64,000 bases of DNA, taken from NCBI GenBank assembly GCA_016466735.1, contig JAAOED010000009.1, positions 45,225 through 109,224 on the forward strand. The letters are read 5' to 3'. The notes beneath the pieces were generated by a model that did no database searches, was not told the DNA's origin, and saw nothing but the letters and a program-made list of their open reading frames with translations. The position numbers were made by a program, and so were the translations under genes. This DNA is from Weissella confusa. GTDB lineage: Bacteria; Bacillota; Bacilli; Lactobacillales; Lactobacillaceae. Shown piece after piece: positions 32,231-41,975 of this stretch (positions within the stretch are counted from its first letter, which is position 1; each line of letters begins with the position of its first letter).

Positions 32231-32700
32231 TGGGTTTGCAATTAGATGACATTCGAGCTTTGATGCAAGATTTGGAAAACAGTTCATTGCGTGAGTTTTC
32301 ATTGCAATCAGATGATTTCAGTTTGCACTTGAGCAAGAACGAAATCGCGCAACCTGTTGTCACGACGCCTGCACAGCCAGCTGTTGCGAGTGTCGCGACA
32401 GCAGAGGCGCCTGTAGCAACTGCTGAGCATCATCCATTGGATAAGGAAGAAAAGCAAGGCGTAACAATCGACGCTCCGTTGGTTGGTACGGTTTACTTGA
32501 AGCCCAATCCAGATGCAGCACCATTTAAGCAAGTGGGTGATCACGTTGCCGTTGGTGAGCAAGTTGCGATTGTTGAAGCAATGAAGTTGATGACGCCAGT
32601 AAAGAGTGAAGTTGCTGGTATCATTACTGAAATTTTGGTTGAGGAAGAAGATGTTGTTGACTACGGTCACGCACTATTCCGTGTCGAATTGGATGCCTAA
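32230..32700 (+). CDS. accB: biotin carboxyl carrier protein of acetyl-CoA carboxylase
   Basis: A 156-residue protein with an Ala/Pro-rich linker (about residues 40-70) and a C-terminal biotinyl domain. The biotinylated Lys is in VEAMKLMTPVKSE (about residue 119). It carries biotin between the AccC and AccDA sites. No biotin ligase gene is near. Confidence 0.94.
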   Translation: MGLQLDDIRALMQDLENSSLREFSLQSDDFSLHLSKNEIAQPVVTTPAQPAVASVATAEAPVATAEHHPLDKEEKQGVTIDAPLVGTVYLKPNPDAAPFKQVGDHVAVGEQVAIVEAMKLMTPVKSEVAGIITEILVEEEDVVDYGHALFRVELDA

Positions 32701-32712
32701 GGAGGTCTCGAC

Positions 32713-33144
32713 ATGTCAGTATTAAACACACAAGAAATTCAAGAGATCTTGCCACACCGTTACCCAATGTTGATGTTGGATACGGTTGAGGAATTGGTGC
32801 CTGGTGAGAAGACGGTTGCGATTAAGAACATCACAATCAACGAAGAGGTCTTCCAAGGCCACTTCCCTGGTAACCCAACGTTCCCAGGTGCTTTGACGAT
32901 TGAGGCGCTTGCCCAAGCTGGTGCAGTTGCGTTGTTGTCAATGCCTGAGTTCAAGGGTAAGACAGCTTACTTTGGTGGTATCAAGAAGGCTCGCTTCCGT
33001 AAGATGGTAAAGCCTGGTGATCAAATGCGTCTTGAAGTGACGCTAGATCGTTTGCGCGGACCAATCGGTGAAGGTAAGGGTATTGCTTACGTTAACGGTA
33101 AGAAAGCTACAACAGCTGATTTGACGTTTATTATTGGAGACTAA
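32713..33144 (+). CDS. fabZ: 3-hydroxyacyl-ACP dehydratase FabZ (second copy)
   Basis: A 143-residue hot-dog-fold dehydratase with the catalytic segment GHFPGNPTFPGALTIEALAQA (His about 47, Glu about 61). It starts after AAGGAGG and lies between accB and accC, the usual place of the general-purpose FabZ in lactic acid bacteria. It differs from the first copy in the GNPTFPGALTIEAL versus GNPVMPGVLIIESL segment and lacks that copy's charged tail. Confidence 0.93.
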   Translation: MSVLNTQEIQEILPHRYPMLMLDTVEELVPGEKTVAIKNITINEEVFQGHFPGNPTFPGALTIEALAQAGAVALLSMPEFKGKTAYFGGIKKARFRKMVKPGDQMRLEVTLDRLRGPIGEGKGIAYVNGKKATTADLTFIIGD

Positions 33145-33145
33145 A

Positions 33146-34522
33146 ATGTTCAAGAAAGTGTTAGTCGCGAACCGCGGTGAAATCGCCGTTCGTGTCATCC
33201 GTACACTGAAGGAAATGGGCATTCAATCTGTCGCAATTTACTCTTCAGCTGATGCGGATAGCCTCCATGTGAAGTTGGCTGATGAAGCGATTTCAGTTGG
33301 AGGACCAAAGTCAAAAGATAGTTACCTAAACATGAAGAATATCTTGAGTGCCGCGTTGTTGACGGGTGCTGAAGCGATTCACCCAGGTTATGGTTTCTTA
33401 TCTGAAAATGAGTTGTTCGTTGAAATGGCAGAAGCGGTTGGCTTGAAGTGGATTGGTCCGAGCCCTAAGGTGATTGAACTGATGGGTAACAAGGCTAACG
33501 CTCGTGAATCAATGCGCGCTGCTGGCGTACCAGTGATTCCTGGTTCTGAAGGCTTCATTCGTGATGCTGCAGAAGCCAAGGCGGTAGCTGATCGCGTGGG
33601 TTATCCACTATTGCTAAAGGCTGCAGCTGGTGGCGGTGGTAAGGGAATGCGTTTTGTTTACTCAGCTGATGAGTTGGCAGACAAGTTCGATGATGCCCAG
33701 CGTGAAGCCAAGGCTGCCTTTGGGGATGAACACATGTACGTTGAAAAGGTTATGGAGAACGTGCGTCACATTGAGATGCAAGTGATGCGTGATCGTTTCG
33801 GCAACGTGTTGTACTTCCCTGAGCGTAACTGCTCATTGCAACGTAACAATCAAAAGGTCATGGAAGAAAGTCCAGCGCTTGGTGTCACACAAGAAATGCG
33901 TGACAACCTTGGTGAAATCGCAACGAAGGCGGTTAACGCTTTGCAGTACGAAAACACCGGAACATTGGAATTCTTGCAAGACCACGATGGCAATTTCTAC
34001 TTTATGGAAATGAACACGCGTATTCAGGTGGAACACCCAGTTACTGAAATGGTAACCGGTGTCGACTTGATTCGTATGCAAATTGAAGTGGCAGCTGGTG
34101 AGCCGTTGTCTGTGTCACAAGCAGACATTGCCTTGAAGGGACATGCTTTGGAAGTACGTTTGAACGCGGAACAACCAGCAAAGAACTTTGCGCCAAGTGC
34201 CGGAACAATCGATTTTGCCTTTTTGCCAACTGGTGGACCTGGTATTCGTATCGATTCTGCCATTTATGCTGGTGATAAGATTCAACCATTCTACGACTCA
34301 ATGATTGGTAAGTTGTTGGTTCACGCTAATAACCGTGCCGATGCAGTCACGAAGATGGACCGCATCTTGGATGAATTGGTTGTTCACGGGGTCAGCACGA
34401 ACGCTGAATTCCAAAAGGCGTTGTTGCACGATCCAACGGTTGCCCGTGGCATGTTCGACACACGTTACTTGGAGAAGGAGTTCTTGCCACGTTGGCAAGC
34501 CAGTCTGCCTAAGGCGGATTAA
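33146..34522 (+). CDS. accC: biotin carboxylase of acetyl-CoA carboxylase
   Basis: A 458-residue ATP-grasp enzyme that carboxylates biotin on AccB with bicarbonate and ATP. Landmarks are FKKVLVANRGEIAVRVIRT at the start, the glycine-rich ATP loop AAAGGGGKGMRFV (about residue 160), MEMNTRIQVEHPVTEMVTG (about 287-305) and the C-terminal half of the fold. I use ATG 33146, directly after the fabZ2 stop. Confidence 0.95.
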   Translation: MFKKVLVANRGEIAVRVIRTLKEMGIQSVAIYSSADADSLHVKLADEAISVGGPKSKDSYLNMKNILSAALLTGAEAIHPGYGFLSENELFVEMAEAVGLKWIGPSPKVIELMGNKANARESMRAAGVPVIPGSEGFIRDAAEAKAVADRVGYPLLLKAAAGGGGKGMRFVYSADELADKFDDAQREAKAAFGDEHMYVEKVMENVRHIEMQVMRDRFGNVLYFPERNCSLQRNNQKVMEESPALGVTQEMRDNLGEIATKAVNALQYENTGTLEFLQDHDGNFYFMEMNTRIQVEHPVTEMVTGVDLIRMQIEVAAGEPLSVSQADIALKGHALEVRLNAEQPAKNFAPSAGTIDFAFLPTGGPGIRIDSAIYAGDKIQPFYDSMIGKLLVHANNRADAVTKMDRILDELVVHGVSTNAEFQKALLHDPTVARGMFDTRYLEKEFLPRWQASLPKAD

Positions 34523-34533
34523 GGAGGAGAGGC

Positions 34534-35379
34534 ATGGATTTATTTAATAACACCACGGTTTCAACTCCCAAGATTAAGCGAGATGCGAACCTAAATGATC
34601 GCATTCCAGATGGCTTGTTCTTGGCGTGCCCATACTGTGGCGCACAACTCTATTCAAAGCAATTGGGTGACCACCGTGTCTGCCCAAATTGTGGCTATGG
34701 ATTCCGTTTGCAAGCACGCGAACGCATGGCCTTGATGACGAATGATTTTGAAGAGCTAGATGCTGATTTGAAGTTGGCAGATTCAGACTTCCCAGGGTAT
34801 GCGGCGAAGTTGGAACGTGCGCAACAACAAACGGAATTGGGTGACTCAGTCTTGACGGGAGTAGCGACCCTTGAAGACCAGCGGGTTGCTATCGGTATCA
34901 TGGATTCATATTTCATCATGGGGTCACTAGGATCAATCACAGGTGAAAAAATCACGCGCTTGTTTGAGCACGCGACGGCAGCTAAGTTGCCAGTCATCTT
35001 GTTTACCGCATCTGGTGGTGCACGTATGCAAGAAGGTATTCACTCATTGATGCAAATGGCAAAGGTGTCAGGCGCAGTTGCGGCCCACCAAGATGCCGGT
35101 TTGCCATACATTGTGGTTCTGACAGACCCAACAATGGGTGGGGTAACCGCATCATTTGCCATGCAAGGTGACATTACATTGGCCGAACCACACGCATTGG
35201 TTGGTTTTGCTGGTAAGCGTGTCATCGAGCAAACGATTCACGAAAAGTTGCCTAAGGAGTTCCAACGTGCCGAAGCGGTCATGGAAAATGGCTTTATCGA
35301 TGCGATTGTGCAACGCCCACAAATGGCAGCAATTCTTGCACAACTTGTGCGTTTTCACCAAACAACGGAGGTTAAGTAA
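34534..35379 (+). CDS. accD: acetyl-CoA carboxylase carboxyltransferase subunit beta
   Basis: A 281-residue carboxyltransferase subunit. A four-Cys zinc finger (CPYCGAQL, then CPNCGYGF, about residues 30-54) precedes the crotonase-like domain with FTASGGARMQEGIHSLMQM (about 154-172) and a glycine-rich MGGVTASFAM (about 202). The ribosome binding site is AAGGAGGAG. Its stop abuts the accA start with no gap. Confidence 0.95.
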   Translation: MDLFNNTTVSTPKIKRDANLNDRIPDGLFLACPYCGAQLYSKQLGDHRVCPNCGYGFRLQARERMALMTNDFEELDADLKLADSDFPGYAAKLERAQQQTELGDSVLTGVATLEDQRVAIGIMDSYFIMGSLGSITGEKITRLFEHATAAKLPVILFTASGGARMQEGIHSLMQMAKVSGAVAAHQDAGLPYIVVLTDPTMGGVTASFAMQGDITLAEPHALVGFAGKRVIEQTIHEKLPKEFQRAEAVMENGFIDAIVQRPQMAAILAQLVRFHQTTEVK

Positions 35380-36165
35380 ATGGCAGCCCTATTTCGTCGT
35401 GAATTAACTCCTGTGCAGGTGGTGAAAAAGTCGCGTGAGGATCGATTCTCAGCACGCGAAATTATTGACGGTATTTTCACTGATTTCTTTGAATTACACG
35501 GTGATCGTTTTGCTGGTGATGACGCGAGTGTCATCGGTGGCCTAGCGAACCTTGATGGTAAGCCAGTTACGGTTATTGCCATTGATAAGGGAACCGATAT
35601 CAAAGACAAGTTGGCAAAGCGCAACGGGTCTCCTGAGCCATACGGTTATCGTAAGGCTACCCGTTTGATGGACCAAGCAGCTAAGTTTGGTCGTCCTATC
35701 ATCACCTTTATCAACACGCCAGGAGCCTTTCCTGGTAAGTCAGCTGAAGATCAAGGACAAGGTGAGGCAATCGCCCAAAGTATTCTGCAAAGTATGACGT
35801 ACCCAGTACCAATGATTGCCATTGTGTACGGTGAAGGTGGGTCAGGGGGCGCGTTGGCCCTAGCAACATCTGACCAAGTTTGGATGTTCCAAAATTCAAC
35901 GTATTCCATTCTCTCTCCGGAAGGATTTGCAGCTATTTTGTGGAAGGATGCCAAGCGTAGTGCCGAAGCAGCCGAATTGATGGGATTGACGCCTAATGAT
36001 CTCTTAGCGAACGAGATTATTGACTACATCGTCCCAGAGAGTCGCTCACATGCACGTGTCTTCAATTTGGTTCGTGCCAAGTTGCAAGATGAGATTTCAA
36101 AGTTGCAATCACTTGCACCTGATGAACTTGTTAAGCAACGTCGCGCACGTTTCCGAGCATTTTAA
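35380..36165 (+). CDS. accA: acetyl-CoA carboxylase carboxyltransferase subunit alpha
   Basis: A 261-residue subunit that forms the malonyl-CoA-producing site with AccD. Typical segments are FFELHGDRFAGDDASVIGGLA (about 32-52), FINTPGAFPGKSAEDQGQGEA (about 108-128) and YGEGGSGGALAL (about 149-160). It is the last gene of the thirteen-gene operon and is followed by a strong terminator. Confidence 0.95.
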   Translation: MAALFRRELTPVQVVKKSREDRFSAREIIDGIFTDFFELHGDRFAGDDASVIGGLANLDGKPVTVIAIDKGTDIKDKLAKRNGSPEPYGYRKATRLMDQAAKFGRPIITFINTPGAFPGKSAEDQGQGEAIAQSILQSMTYPVPMIAIVYGEGGSGGALALATSDQVWMFQNSTYSILSPEGFAAILWKDAKRSAEAAELMGLTPNDLLANEIIDYIVPESRSHARVFNLVRAKLQDEISKLQSLAPDELVKQRRARFRAF

Positions 36166-36188
36166 ACAATTGCAATTATTCAATATCG

Positions 36189-36220
36189 AACGCCAGATAG
36201 TTACTATCTGGCGTTTTTTT
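36189..36220 (+). terminator. FASII/ACC operon terminator
   Basis: AACGCCAGATAG and CTATCTGGCGTT pair perfectly around TTA and end in seven Ts. Confidence 0.93.
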
Positions 36221-36263
36221 GTGGGGTTAAGTAAAATGAAGTTGGATAGACGGGGGATGAATC

Positions 36264-36962
36264 ATGGATCGAATTACAGAACAAAAGCGACAAGCTGGCG
36301 AGTACGCAGCTTCGTTGATTACGGATGGCATGATTGTTGGTCTAGGGACTGGCTCAACCGTTAAGTTCTTCATTGAAAAACTAGCGGAGCGAATCAATCG
36401 TGAAGGTTTGGATATTGTTGGGGTGACTACCTCACGCCAAACGTCATCTTTGGCGAAAGGTTGGGGAATCAAACTGAAGTCAGTTGATGAAGTGCCCGCA
36501 ATCGATTTGACCATTGACGGGGCTGATGAAGTAGATGCCAATTTGGATGGAATCAAAGGTGGTGGGGCCGCATTGCTCTTTGAAAAGATTGTCGCGCTAA
36601 ATTCCAAGCGTAATATCTGGATTGTGGATCAAAGTAAGTATCATGACCAATTAGGCCAATTTCCATTACCAGTTGAAGTGGTGCCGTATGGTAGTCACCA
36701 ACTCTTGAAGCGTTTCGATGCCGCTGATATGGCGCCAACATTTCGCCGTTTGCCAGATGGCCAACGTTTGACAACGGACGCTGGCAATTACATCATCGAT
36801 TTACATCTTGAAGTCATTGAGCACCCACAAGCATTGGCTTATTATCTGGAGCAAACCATCGGTGTGGTTGAACACGGCTTGTTTTTGAACGTGGCGGACG
36901 CTGTCATAATTGGTGGTGAAAAGTTAGTAATTATCGAGCGCGAAACTATTGAAAATCGCTGA
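36264..36962 (+). CDS. rpiA: ribose-5-phosphate isomerase A
   Basis: A 232-residue enzyme of the pentose phosphate pathway that interconverts ribose 5-phosphate and ribulose 5-phosphate. GLGTGSTVKFFIEKLAERI (about 28-46), TIDGADEVD (about 83-91) and KGGGAALLFEKI (about 97-108, with the catalytic Lys and Glu) are all present. A -10-like TAAAAT lies at 36231-36236. The start follows GGGGGAT. Confidence 0.94.
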   Translation: MDRITEQKRQAGEYAASLITDGMIVGLGTGSTVKFFIEKLAERINREGLDIVGVTTSRQTSSLAKGWGIKLKSVDEVPAIDLTIDGADEVDANLDGIKGGGAALLFEKIVALNSKRNIWIVDQSKYHDQLGQFPLPVEVVPYGSHQLLKRFDAADMAPTFRRLPDGQRLTTDAGNYIIDLHLEVIEHPQALAYYLEQTIGVVEHGLFLNVADAVIIGGEKLVIIERETIENR

Positions 36963-37059
36963 TTGTCCACATAATTTTCAAATTCACAAAATAGCGTATG
37001 GTATAATAATTGACAATAGTAGTAAGTTCGGGGACTTATTAAAAGGAGAATTAATACTT

Positions 37060-38784
37060 ATGACTTGGCAAGACAATTACCAAATTTGGGCAGATCGTAC
37101 TGATTTGCCACAAAACTTGCAAGACGATATGAAGAAGTTGGCAGCTGATGAAAAGGCTGCTGAAGACGCATTCTACCAACCACTTTCATTCGGAACGGCT
37201 GGTATGCGTGGCCTTTTAGGTGCTGGAATCAACCGTATGAACATCTTTACGGTTCGTCAAGCAACTGAAGGTTTGGCACGTTTGATGGATTCATTGGACG
37301 ACGCTGTTAAGGGACGTGGTGTTGCGATTTCTTACGATTCACGTCACTTCTCACCAGAATTTGCTATCGAATCTGCTAAGGTTTTGGGAGCGCACGGCAT
37401 CAAGGCTTATGTCTTTGAGACGTTGCGTCCAACGCCTGAGTTGTCATTCACGGTTCGCCACTTGAACGCCTACGCAGGTATCATGATTACGGCGTCACAC
37501 AACCCTAAGGAATACAACGGTTACAAGATTTACGGTGAAGATGGTGGACAAATGCCACCTAAGGAATCAGACATCATCACGGCCTCAATTCGTGAAGCTG
37601 ATATGTTCGAAGTGCCAGTTAAGGATGAAGCTGAGTTGGTTGAAGCTGGTTTGTTGGTTAAGATTGGCAAGGATGTCGACGACGCTTACTTGGCTGAAGT
37701 GAAGACGGTGACGGTTAACCAAGAGTTGATCGACACTGTTGGTAAGGACATGAAGTTGGTGTACTCACCATTGCACGGAACGGGTGCTTTGATTGCTGGT
37801 CAAGCATTGAAGAACGCTGGTTTTGAAAACGTGACGATTGTGCCTGAACAAGCTGAGCCAAATGGTGACTTCCCAACGGTTAAGTTGCCAAACCCTGAAG
37901 ATCCAGAAGCTTTGGCAATGGGAATTGCTTTGGCTAAGGAGCAAGGGGCTGACGTTGTTATCGCGGTTGACCCAGACGCTGACCGTATGGGAACGGCGGT
38001 TCGCCAACCATCAGGTGAGTACCAATTGTTGACGGGTAACCAAATCGGTGCCGTTTTGTTGAACTACTTGTTGACGGCCAAGAAGGCTGACGGTACGTTG
38101 CCAGCTAACGGTGCTTTGGTTAAGTCAATCGTGTCATCAGAATTCGCAGCTGATATTGCTAAGAGCTTTGGTGTTGAGACAATCAACGTTTTGACTGGAT
38201 TCAAGTACATTGCCGAGCAGATCCAACACTTCGAAGACACGAACGAGCACACATTCTTGTTCGGATTTGAAGAGTCATATGGTTACTTGGTAAAGTCATT
38301 CGCCCGCGACAAGGACTCAGTTCAAGCAACGGTTTTGTTGGCCGAAGTGGCAGCTTACTACAAGTCATTGGGTAAGACGTTGTACGATGGTTTGCAAGAA
38401 TTGTTCGAGCAATACGGTTACTTCGTTGAAAACACGAAGTCATTGACGTTTGCTGGTATCGATGGTGCCGACAAGATTGCATCATTGATGAACAAGTTCC
38501 GTGCTGAGACGCCTGCTGAATTTGGTGGTGTTAAGGTTGCCAAGGTTGAAGACTTCTCATTGCAAACTGAGACGGACACAGCTACGGGTGCCGTAACGCC
38601 AATGACGTTGCCAAAGGAAAACGTAGTGAAGTACTGGTTGGCTGACGGTTCATGGGTAGCCGTTCGTCCTTCAGGAACTGAGCCAAAGATTAAGTTCTAC
38701 GTTGGAACAAAGGGTGCTACGGCACAAGCTGCTGACGAAGAGTTGGCTGCTATCCAAGCAACGATTGCAACTTATGTAGACTAA
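37060..38784 (+). CDS. pgcA: alpha-phosphoglucomutase / phosphomannomutase
   Basis: A 574-residue phosphohexomutase that interconverts glucose 1-phosphate and 6-phosphate and so feeds UDP-glucose for glycopolymers. The phosphoserine loop TASHNPKEYNGYK (about 144-156), metal-binding DPDADRMG (about 303-310), sugar-binding GFEESYGYL (about 404-412) and phosphate-binding RPSGTEPKIKFY (about 538-549) are complete. I start at 37060 after AAAGGAG; an earlier in-frame start overlaps rpiA and is not supported. A -10 TATAAT lies at 37002-37007. Confidence 0.94.
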   Translation: MTWQDNYQIWADRTDLPQNLQDDMKKLAADEKAAEDAFYQPLSFGTAGMRGLLGAGINRMNIFTVRQATEGLARLMDSLDDAVKGRGVAISYDSRHFSPEFAIESAKVLGAHGIKAYVFETLRPTPELSFTVRHLNAYAGIMITASHNPKEYNGYKIYGEDGGQMPPKESDIITASIREADMFEVPVKDEAELVEAGLLVKIGKDVDDAYLAEVKTVTVNQELIDTVGKDMKLVYSPLHGTGALIAGQALKNAGFENVTIVPEQAEPNGDFPTVKLPNPEDPEALAMGIALAKEQGADVVIAVDPDADRMGTAVRQPSGEYQLLTGNQIGAVLLNYLLTAKKADGTLPANGALVKSIVSSEFAADIAKSFGVETINVLTGFKYIAEQIQHFEDTNEHTFLFGFEESYGYLVKSFARDKDSVQATVLLAEVAAYYKSLGKTLYDGLQELFEQYGYFVENTKSLTFAGIDGADKIASLMNKFRAETPAEFGGVKVAKVEDFSLQTETDTATGAVTPMTLPKENVVKYWLADGSWVAVRPSGTEPKIKFYVGTKGATAQAADEELAAIQATIATYVD

Positions 38785-38795
38785 TAATAATGATT

Positions 38796-38831
38796 GACCG
38801 CTACAACCGATTGAGTTGTGGCGGTCTTTTT
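38796..38831 (+). terminator. pgcA terminator
   Basis: GACCGCTACAAC pairs with GTTGTGGCGGTC (one G-U) and is followed by TTTTT. Confidence 0.9.
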
Positions 38832-38894
38832 CATAGTGGCCGTTATTTCATCATGATATGATAACGGTATACATAAGAGATGAGGTGACGGCTG

Positions 38895-39215
38895 ATGACG
38901 ATGAAAGCAGCTAAGAAGTTAGCCGACGGTATGCGTGGAGGTAAAAAGCTAATTTTTACTGAACAAGCATTCGATGACTATCAATATTTTTTGACGCAAG
39001 ATCCAAAGACAACGAAAAAGATAAACAAGCTTCTGAAGGAAGTATTCCGCACACCGTTCGAAGGAACAGGTAAGCCTGAACTACAGGCAGGTCTTGATGG
39101 TGGCTGGTCACGACGCATTGATAGCGCCAACCGCATGATTTATTTCCCTGAAAGTAATGGGGATGTGACGATTGCGCAACTTCGTTATCACTACATGAAG
39201 TCAATGACGTCCTGA
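38895..39215 (+). CDS. orphan YoeB/Txe-family mRNA interferase toxin
   Basis: A 106-residue protein whose residues from about 18 on match YoeB along the full length. The catalytic Glu, Arg and His of E. coli YoeB are conserved (FEGTGKPE, GGWSRRI, LRYHYMKS). Such toxins cut mRNA in the ribosomal A site. No YefM/Axe antitoxin gene lies upstream or downstream: upstream is the pgcA terminator, downstream a serine hydrolase gene seven codons away at most. The protein has an extra basic N-terminus (about 17 residues). It may be controlled by an antitoxin elsewhere or be attenuated. The start follows GAGGTG. Confidence 0.82.
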   Translation: MTMKAAKKLADGMRGGKKLIFTEQAFDDYQYFLTQDPKTTKKINKLLKEVFRTPFEGTGKPELQAGLDGGWSRRIDSANRMIYFPESNGDVTIAQLRYHYMKSMTS

Positions 39216-39228
39216 GGAGAAAGTGAAA

Positions 39229-40263
39229 ATGGAAGAATTAATTGAACGCCTAGAAAATATCGCCCAAAAGATGGTCGATGATGGACGCTTGTTCGGGGCG
39301 ACAGTCGGCGTGGTGAATTTCAAAAACCAAAAAGAGATCGCCTCAGTCGGACAAGTCGGTACAGGCGAGTTTGCGGACGATATTTTGTCAGTAAACCACA
39401 TTTACGACTTAGCGAGTTTGACCAAGCTCTATACGACAATGCGCTATTTGCAATTATTCAAGGCAGGGACGGTAACACCAGAAACGACGGTGCAATCAAT
39501 CTTGCCAGCTTTTGGTAACGCTGTGATTACGCTTGGTCAATTGTTGTGGCACAATTCTGGTTTGCCAAGTAGCGTGCGCAAGGTCCCTGAATTGACCCGT
39601 GAGATGCTCGAAGAAGATTTGATGCTAGGTGACACAATCAACGAACCTGGCACAGTAACGAAGTATTCCGACGTTGGCTTCATGGTGTTGGGTAAGGTGT
39701 TGGAAGCACTTGATGACATGCCACTGGCGTTGGATGTGACGGCGAATGTGTTGGCACCTAAGAATTTGGCTAACTCGGGCTATCGCGTGGCTGACAAGGG
39801 CCGTTTTGATGCGCCACTTGATCGTTTCGTGCCAACTGAGGACGTGCCATTCCGTGGGGGTGTCTTGCAAGGTGAGGTCGATGATTTCAAGGCGCACTTG
39901 TTGGGCGGTGCTGGTGGACACGCCGGCATGTTTGCGACAGCTGAAGATGCGTTGTCATTCGTACACGAATGGTTAATGCCGGATGAAGATTTGCCAGCTG
40001 ATATGCACGCTTATCTGAAAGAAAACCAAGCTGGAATTCGCACGTTTGGTTGGCACTACTGGACATACGGTGGTGAAGATAATCCGGTTGTGGTCACGGA
40101 TTGGTTGTACCAAACGGGCTTCACTGGCACGATTATGGCAGTTAATTACCGTACGATGCAGGGGATGGTCGTTTTGACGAACCGTGTGCACCCAACGCGT
40201 AATAACACGAGCTGGCTAAAAGACCGCTACGAATTTACCCAAGCTTTCTTTGCCCAAATTTGA
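39229..40263 (+). CDS. class C beta-lactamase-like serine hydrolase
   Basis: A 344-residue protein of the beta-lactamase/penicillin-binding-like family, without a signal peptide or membrane helix. The SxxK motif is ASLTKLYTTMRYLQ (about residue 60), and the Tyr of the second motif is probably in TKYSDVGFMVLG (about 145). Substrates of cytoplasmic members are mostly unknown (esters or small peptides). I prefer ATG 39229, ten bases after GAGGAG, over the GTG at 39223. Confidence 0.8.
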   Translation: MEELIERLENIAQKMVDDGRLFGATVGVVNFKNQKEIASVGQVGTGEFADDILSVNHIYDLASLTKLYTTMRYLQLFKAGTVTPETTVQSILPAFGNAVITLGQLLWHNSGLPSSVRKVPELTREMLEEDLMLGDTINEPGTVTKYSDVGFMVLGKVLEALDDMPLALDVTANVLAPKNLANSGYRVADKGRFDAPLDRFVPTEDVPFRGGVLQGEVDDFKAHLLGGAGGHAGMFATAEDALSFVHEWLMPDEDLPADMHAYLKENQAGIRTFGWHYWTYGGEDNPVVVTDWLYQTGFTGTIMAVNYRTMQGMVVLTNRVHPTRNNTSWLKDRYEFTQAFFAQI

Positions 40264-40349
40264 TATTTCGGTAATACCATCAACTTTCTGGTAAAATGAA
40301 ATTAGCATTAAAAGATGTCATGAAAACAATTTAATAGGGGGCAATATAG

Positions 40350-40919
40350 ATGACAATTATCATCATTATCGCAGTCGTTGTTGTGATTGGTTTGATTTGG
40401 ATCAGCATTTACAACGGCTTGGTAAAGGCACGTATGCACACGCAAGAGGCTTGGAGCCAAATTGATGTGCAATTGAAGCGTCGTAACGATTTGATTCCGA
40501 ACTTGTTGGAAACGGTTAAGGGTTATGCCAAGTTCGAACAAGGTACGTTGGAAAAGGTTGTGTCATTGCGTAACGCTTTGACACAAGTGCCATCTGGTGA
40601 CCACCAACAGGCCATGGAAATTTCTGACCAATTGACGACGAGCTTGAAGTCAGTCTTTGCGGTTGCAGAAGCTTACCCAGATTTGAAGGCATCAGCCCAA
40701 TACAACAAGTTGATGGATGAGTTGACGAACACAGAAAACAAGATTGCGTACTCACGTCAATTGTTCAACACAACGACGGCGAACTACAACGCCAAGTTGC
40801 AAACTTTCCCAACAAACATTATTGCTGGGATTCACCACTTCCAACCAAGCGAATTCTTGGAGACGCCTGAAGAAGAGAAGCAGGTTGTTAAGGTATCATT
40901 TGACGATCAAGGAATGTAA
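40350..40919 (+). CDS. lemA: LemA family protein
   Basis: A 189-residue protein with an N-terminal membrane helix (about residues 2-22) and a coiled, helical cytoplasmic or outer domain with the motif [20 protein letters not shown] (about residues 34-53). The function is not settled. In many Firmicutes it is paired with htpX, as here, and the two are co-transcribed (17-base gap), which suggests a role in membrane protein quality control. Confidence 0.93.
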   Translation: MTIIIIIAVVVVIGLIWISIYNGLVKARMHTQEAWSQIDVQLKRRNDLIPNLLETVKGYAKFEQGTLEKVVSLRNALTQVPSGDHQQAMEISDQLTTSLKSVFAVAEAYPDLKASAQYNKLMDELTNTENKIAYSRQLFNTTTANYNAKLQTFPTNIIAGIHHFQPSEFLETPEEEKQVVKVSFDDQGM

Positions 40920-40936
40920 TCGAGGTTTAAACGCAG

Positions 40937-41830
40937 ATGTTATTTGACCAAATTGCCAAAAACAAGCGTAAAACAGTGATGCTTTTCTTTGGATTCTTCC
41001 TATTCATGGGCGTTGTCGGGGCTGCATTGGGAACTTTTCTGATGAATGGTCACTGGCAACAGGGAATCGTGATTGCTTTCGTGGTCGGCCTGGTTTATAC
41101 GGTATACATGGTTGGTCAATCGACTGACGTTGTCATGTCTATGAACCACGCCCGCGAAATCAAGAGTGCTGATGAGGCACCTGATTTGTGGCACATCGTT
41201 GAAGACATGGCGATGGTGGCGCAAGTTCCGATGCCGCGTGTCTTTATCATCAATGATCCGAGTCCGAATGCGTTTGCGACGGGAAATAACCCAGAACACG
41301 CAGCGGTCGCAGCTACCACGGGTATCTTGCAACGTTTGAATCGTGAAGAACTTGAGGGTGTTATGGCCCACGAGATGACCCACGTTCGTAACTACGACAT
41401 CCGTTTGCAAACGATTGCTGTGGCGATGACGTCAGCGATTGCGTTGCTAGCCAACCTAGGAACGCACTTCTGGTACTTCGGTGGTAACCGTGGTCGTGAT
41501 CGTGAAGGTGGCGGTAATGCAATCGGCATGATTGTGTCACTGCTTGTGTTGATGTTGGCACCGTTGGCAGCTACGTTGGTCCAATTGGCGATTTCACGTA
41601 ACCGTGAGTACTTGGCGGATGCTGGGGCGGTTGAATTGACGCGTAATCCACAAGGGCTAATCAATGCCCTTACAAAGATTTCGCAAAGTGAACCGATGTC
41701 AGAAGCCAACGTTTCACCAGAAAGTTCAGCATTGTATATCGCGAACCCTTTGAAGGGGGATAAAATGGCGAACTTGTTTGCCACCCACCCACAAATGGAA
41801 AAGCGTATCGAAGCTTTACGCAATATGTAA
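40937..41830 (+). CDS. htpX: HtpX family membrane zinc metalloprotease
   Basis: A 297-residue M48 peptidase with two N-terminal helices (about 15-37 and 42-60) and two more around 160-215. The zinc motif is [10 protein letters not shown] (about residue 144), with the third ligand Glu in [15 protein letters not shown] (about 223-237). It degrades damaged membrane proteins at the cytoplasmic side. It follows lemA in one transcript and ends at a terminator. Confidence 0.95.
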   Translation: MLFDQIAKNKRKTVMLFFGFFLFMGVVGAALGTFLMNGHWQQGIVIAFVVGLVYTVYMVGQSTDVVMSMNHAREIKSADEAPDLWHIVEDMAMVAQVPMPRVFIINDPSPNAFATGNNPEHAAVAATTGILQRLNREELEGVMAHEMTHVRNYDIRLQTIAVAMTSAIALLANLGTHFWYFGGNRGRDREGGGNAIGMIVSLLVLMLAPLAATLVQLAISRNREYLADAGAVELTRNPQGLINALTKISQSEPMSEANVSPESSALYIANPLKGDKMANLFATHPQMEKRIEALRNM

Positions 41831-41836
41831 AACATA

Positions 41837-41878
41837 ACACCCGTGTCGTGCAAAACTGCATGACGCGGGTGTTTTTGT
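41837..41878 (+). terminator. htpX terminator
   Basis: ACACCCGTGTCGTGCA pairs with TGCATGACGCGGGTGT (minor mismatches) followed by TTTTT. Confidence 0.88.
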
Positions 41879-41975
41879 CAAAACTCTCACGGGCATCTCA
41901 TGAAACTTACAATTTAACTGTGTTACAATGGACAAGTAACATGGTCGTCGAAAAGGCCAACAAAAGGAGATTAAG

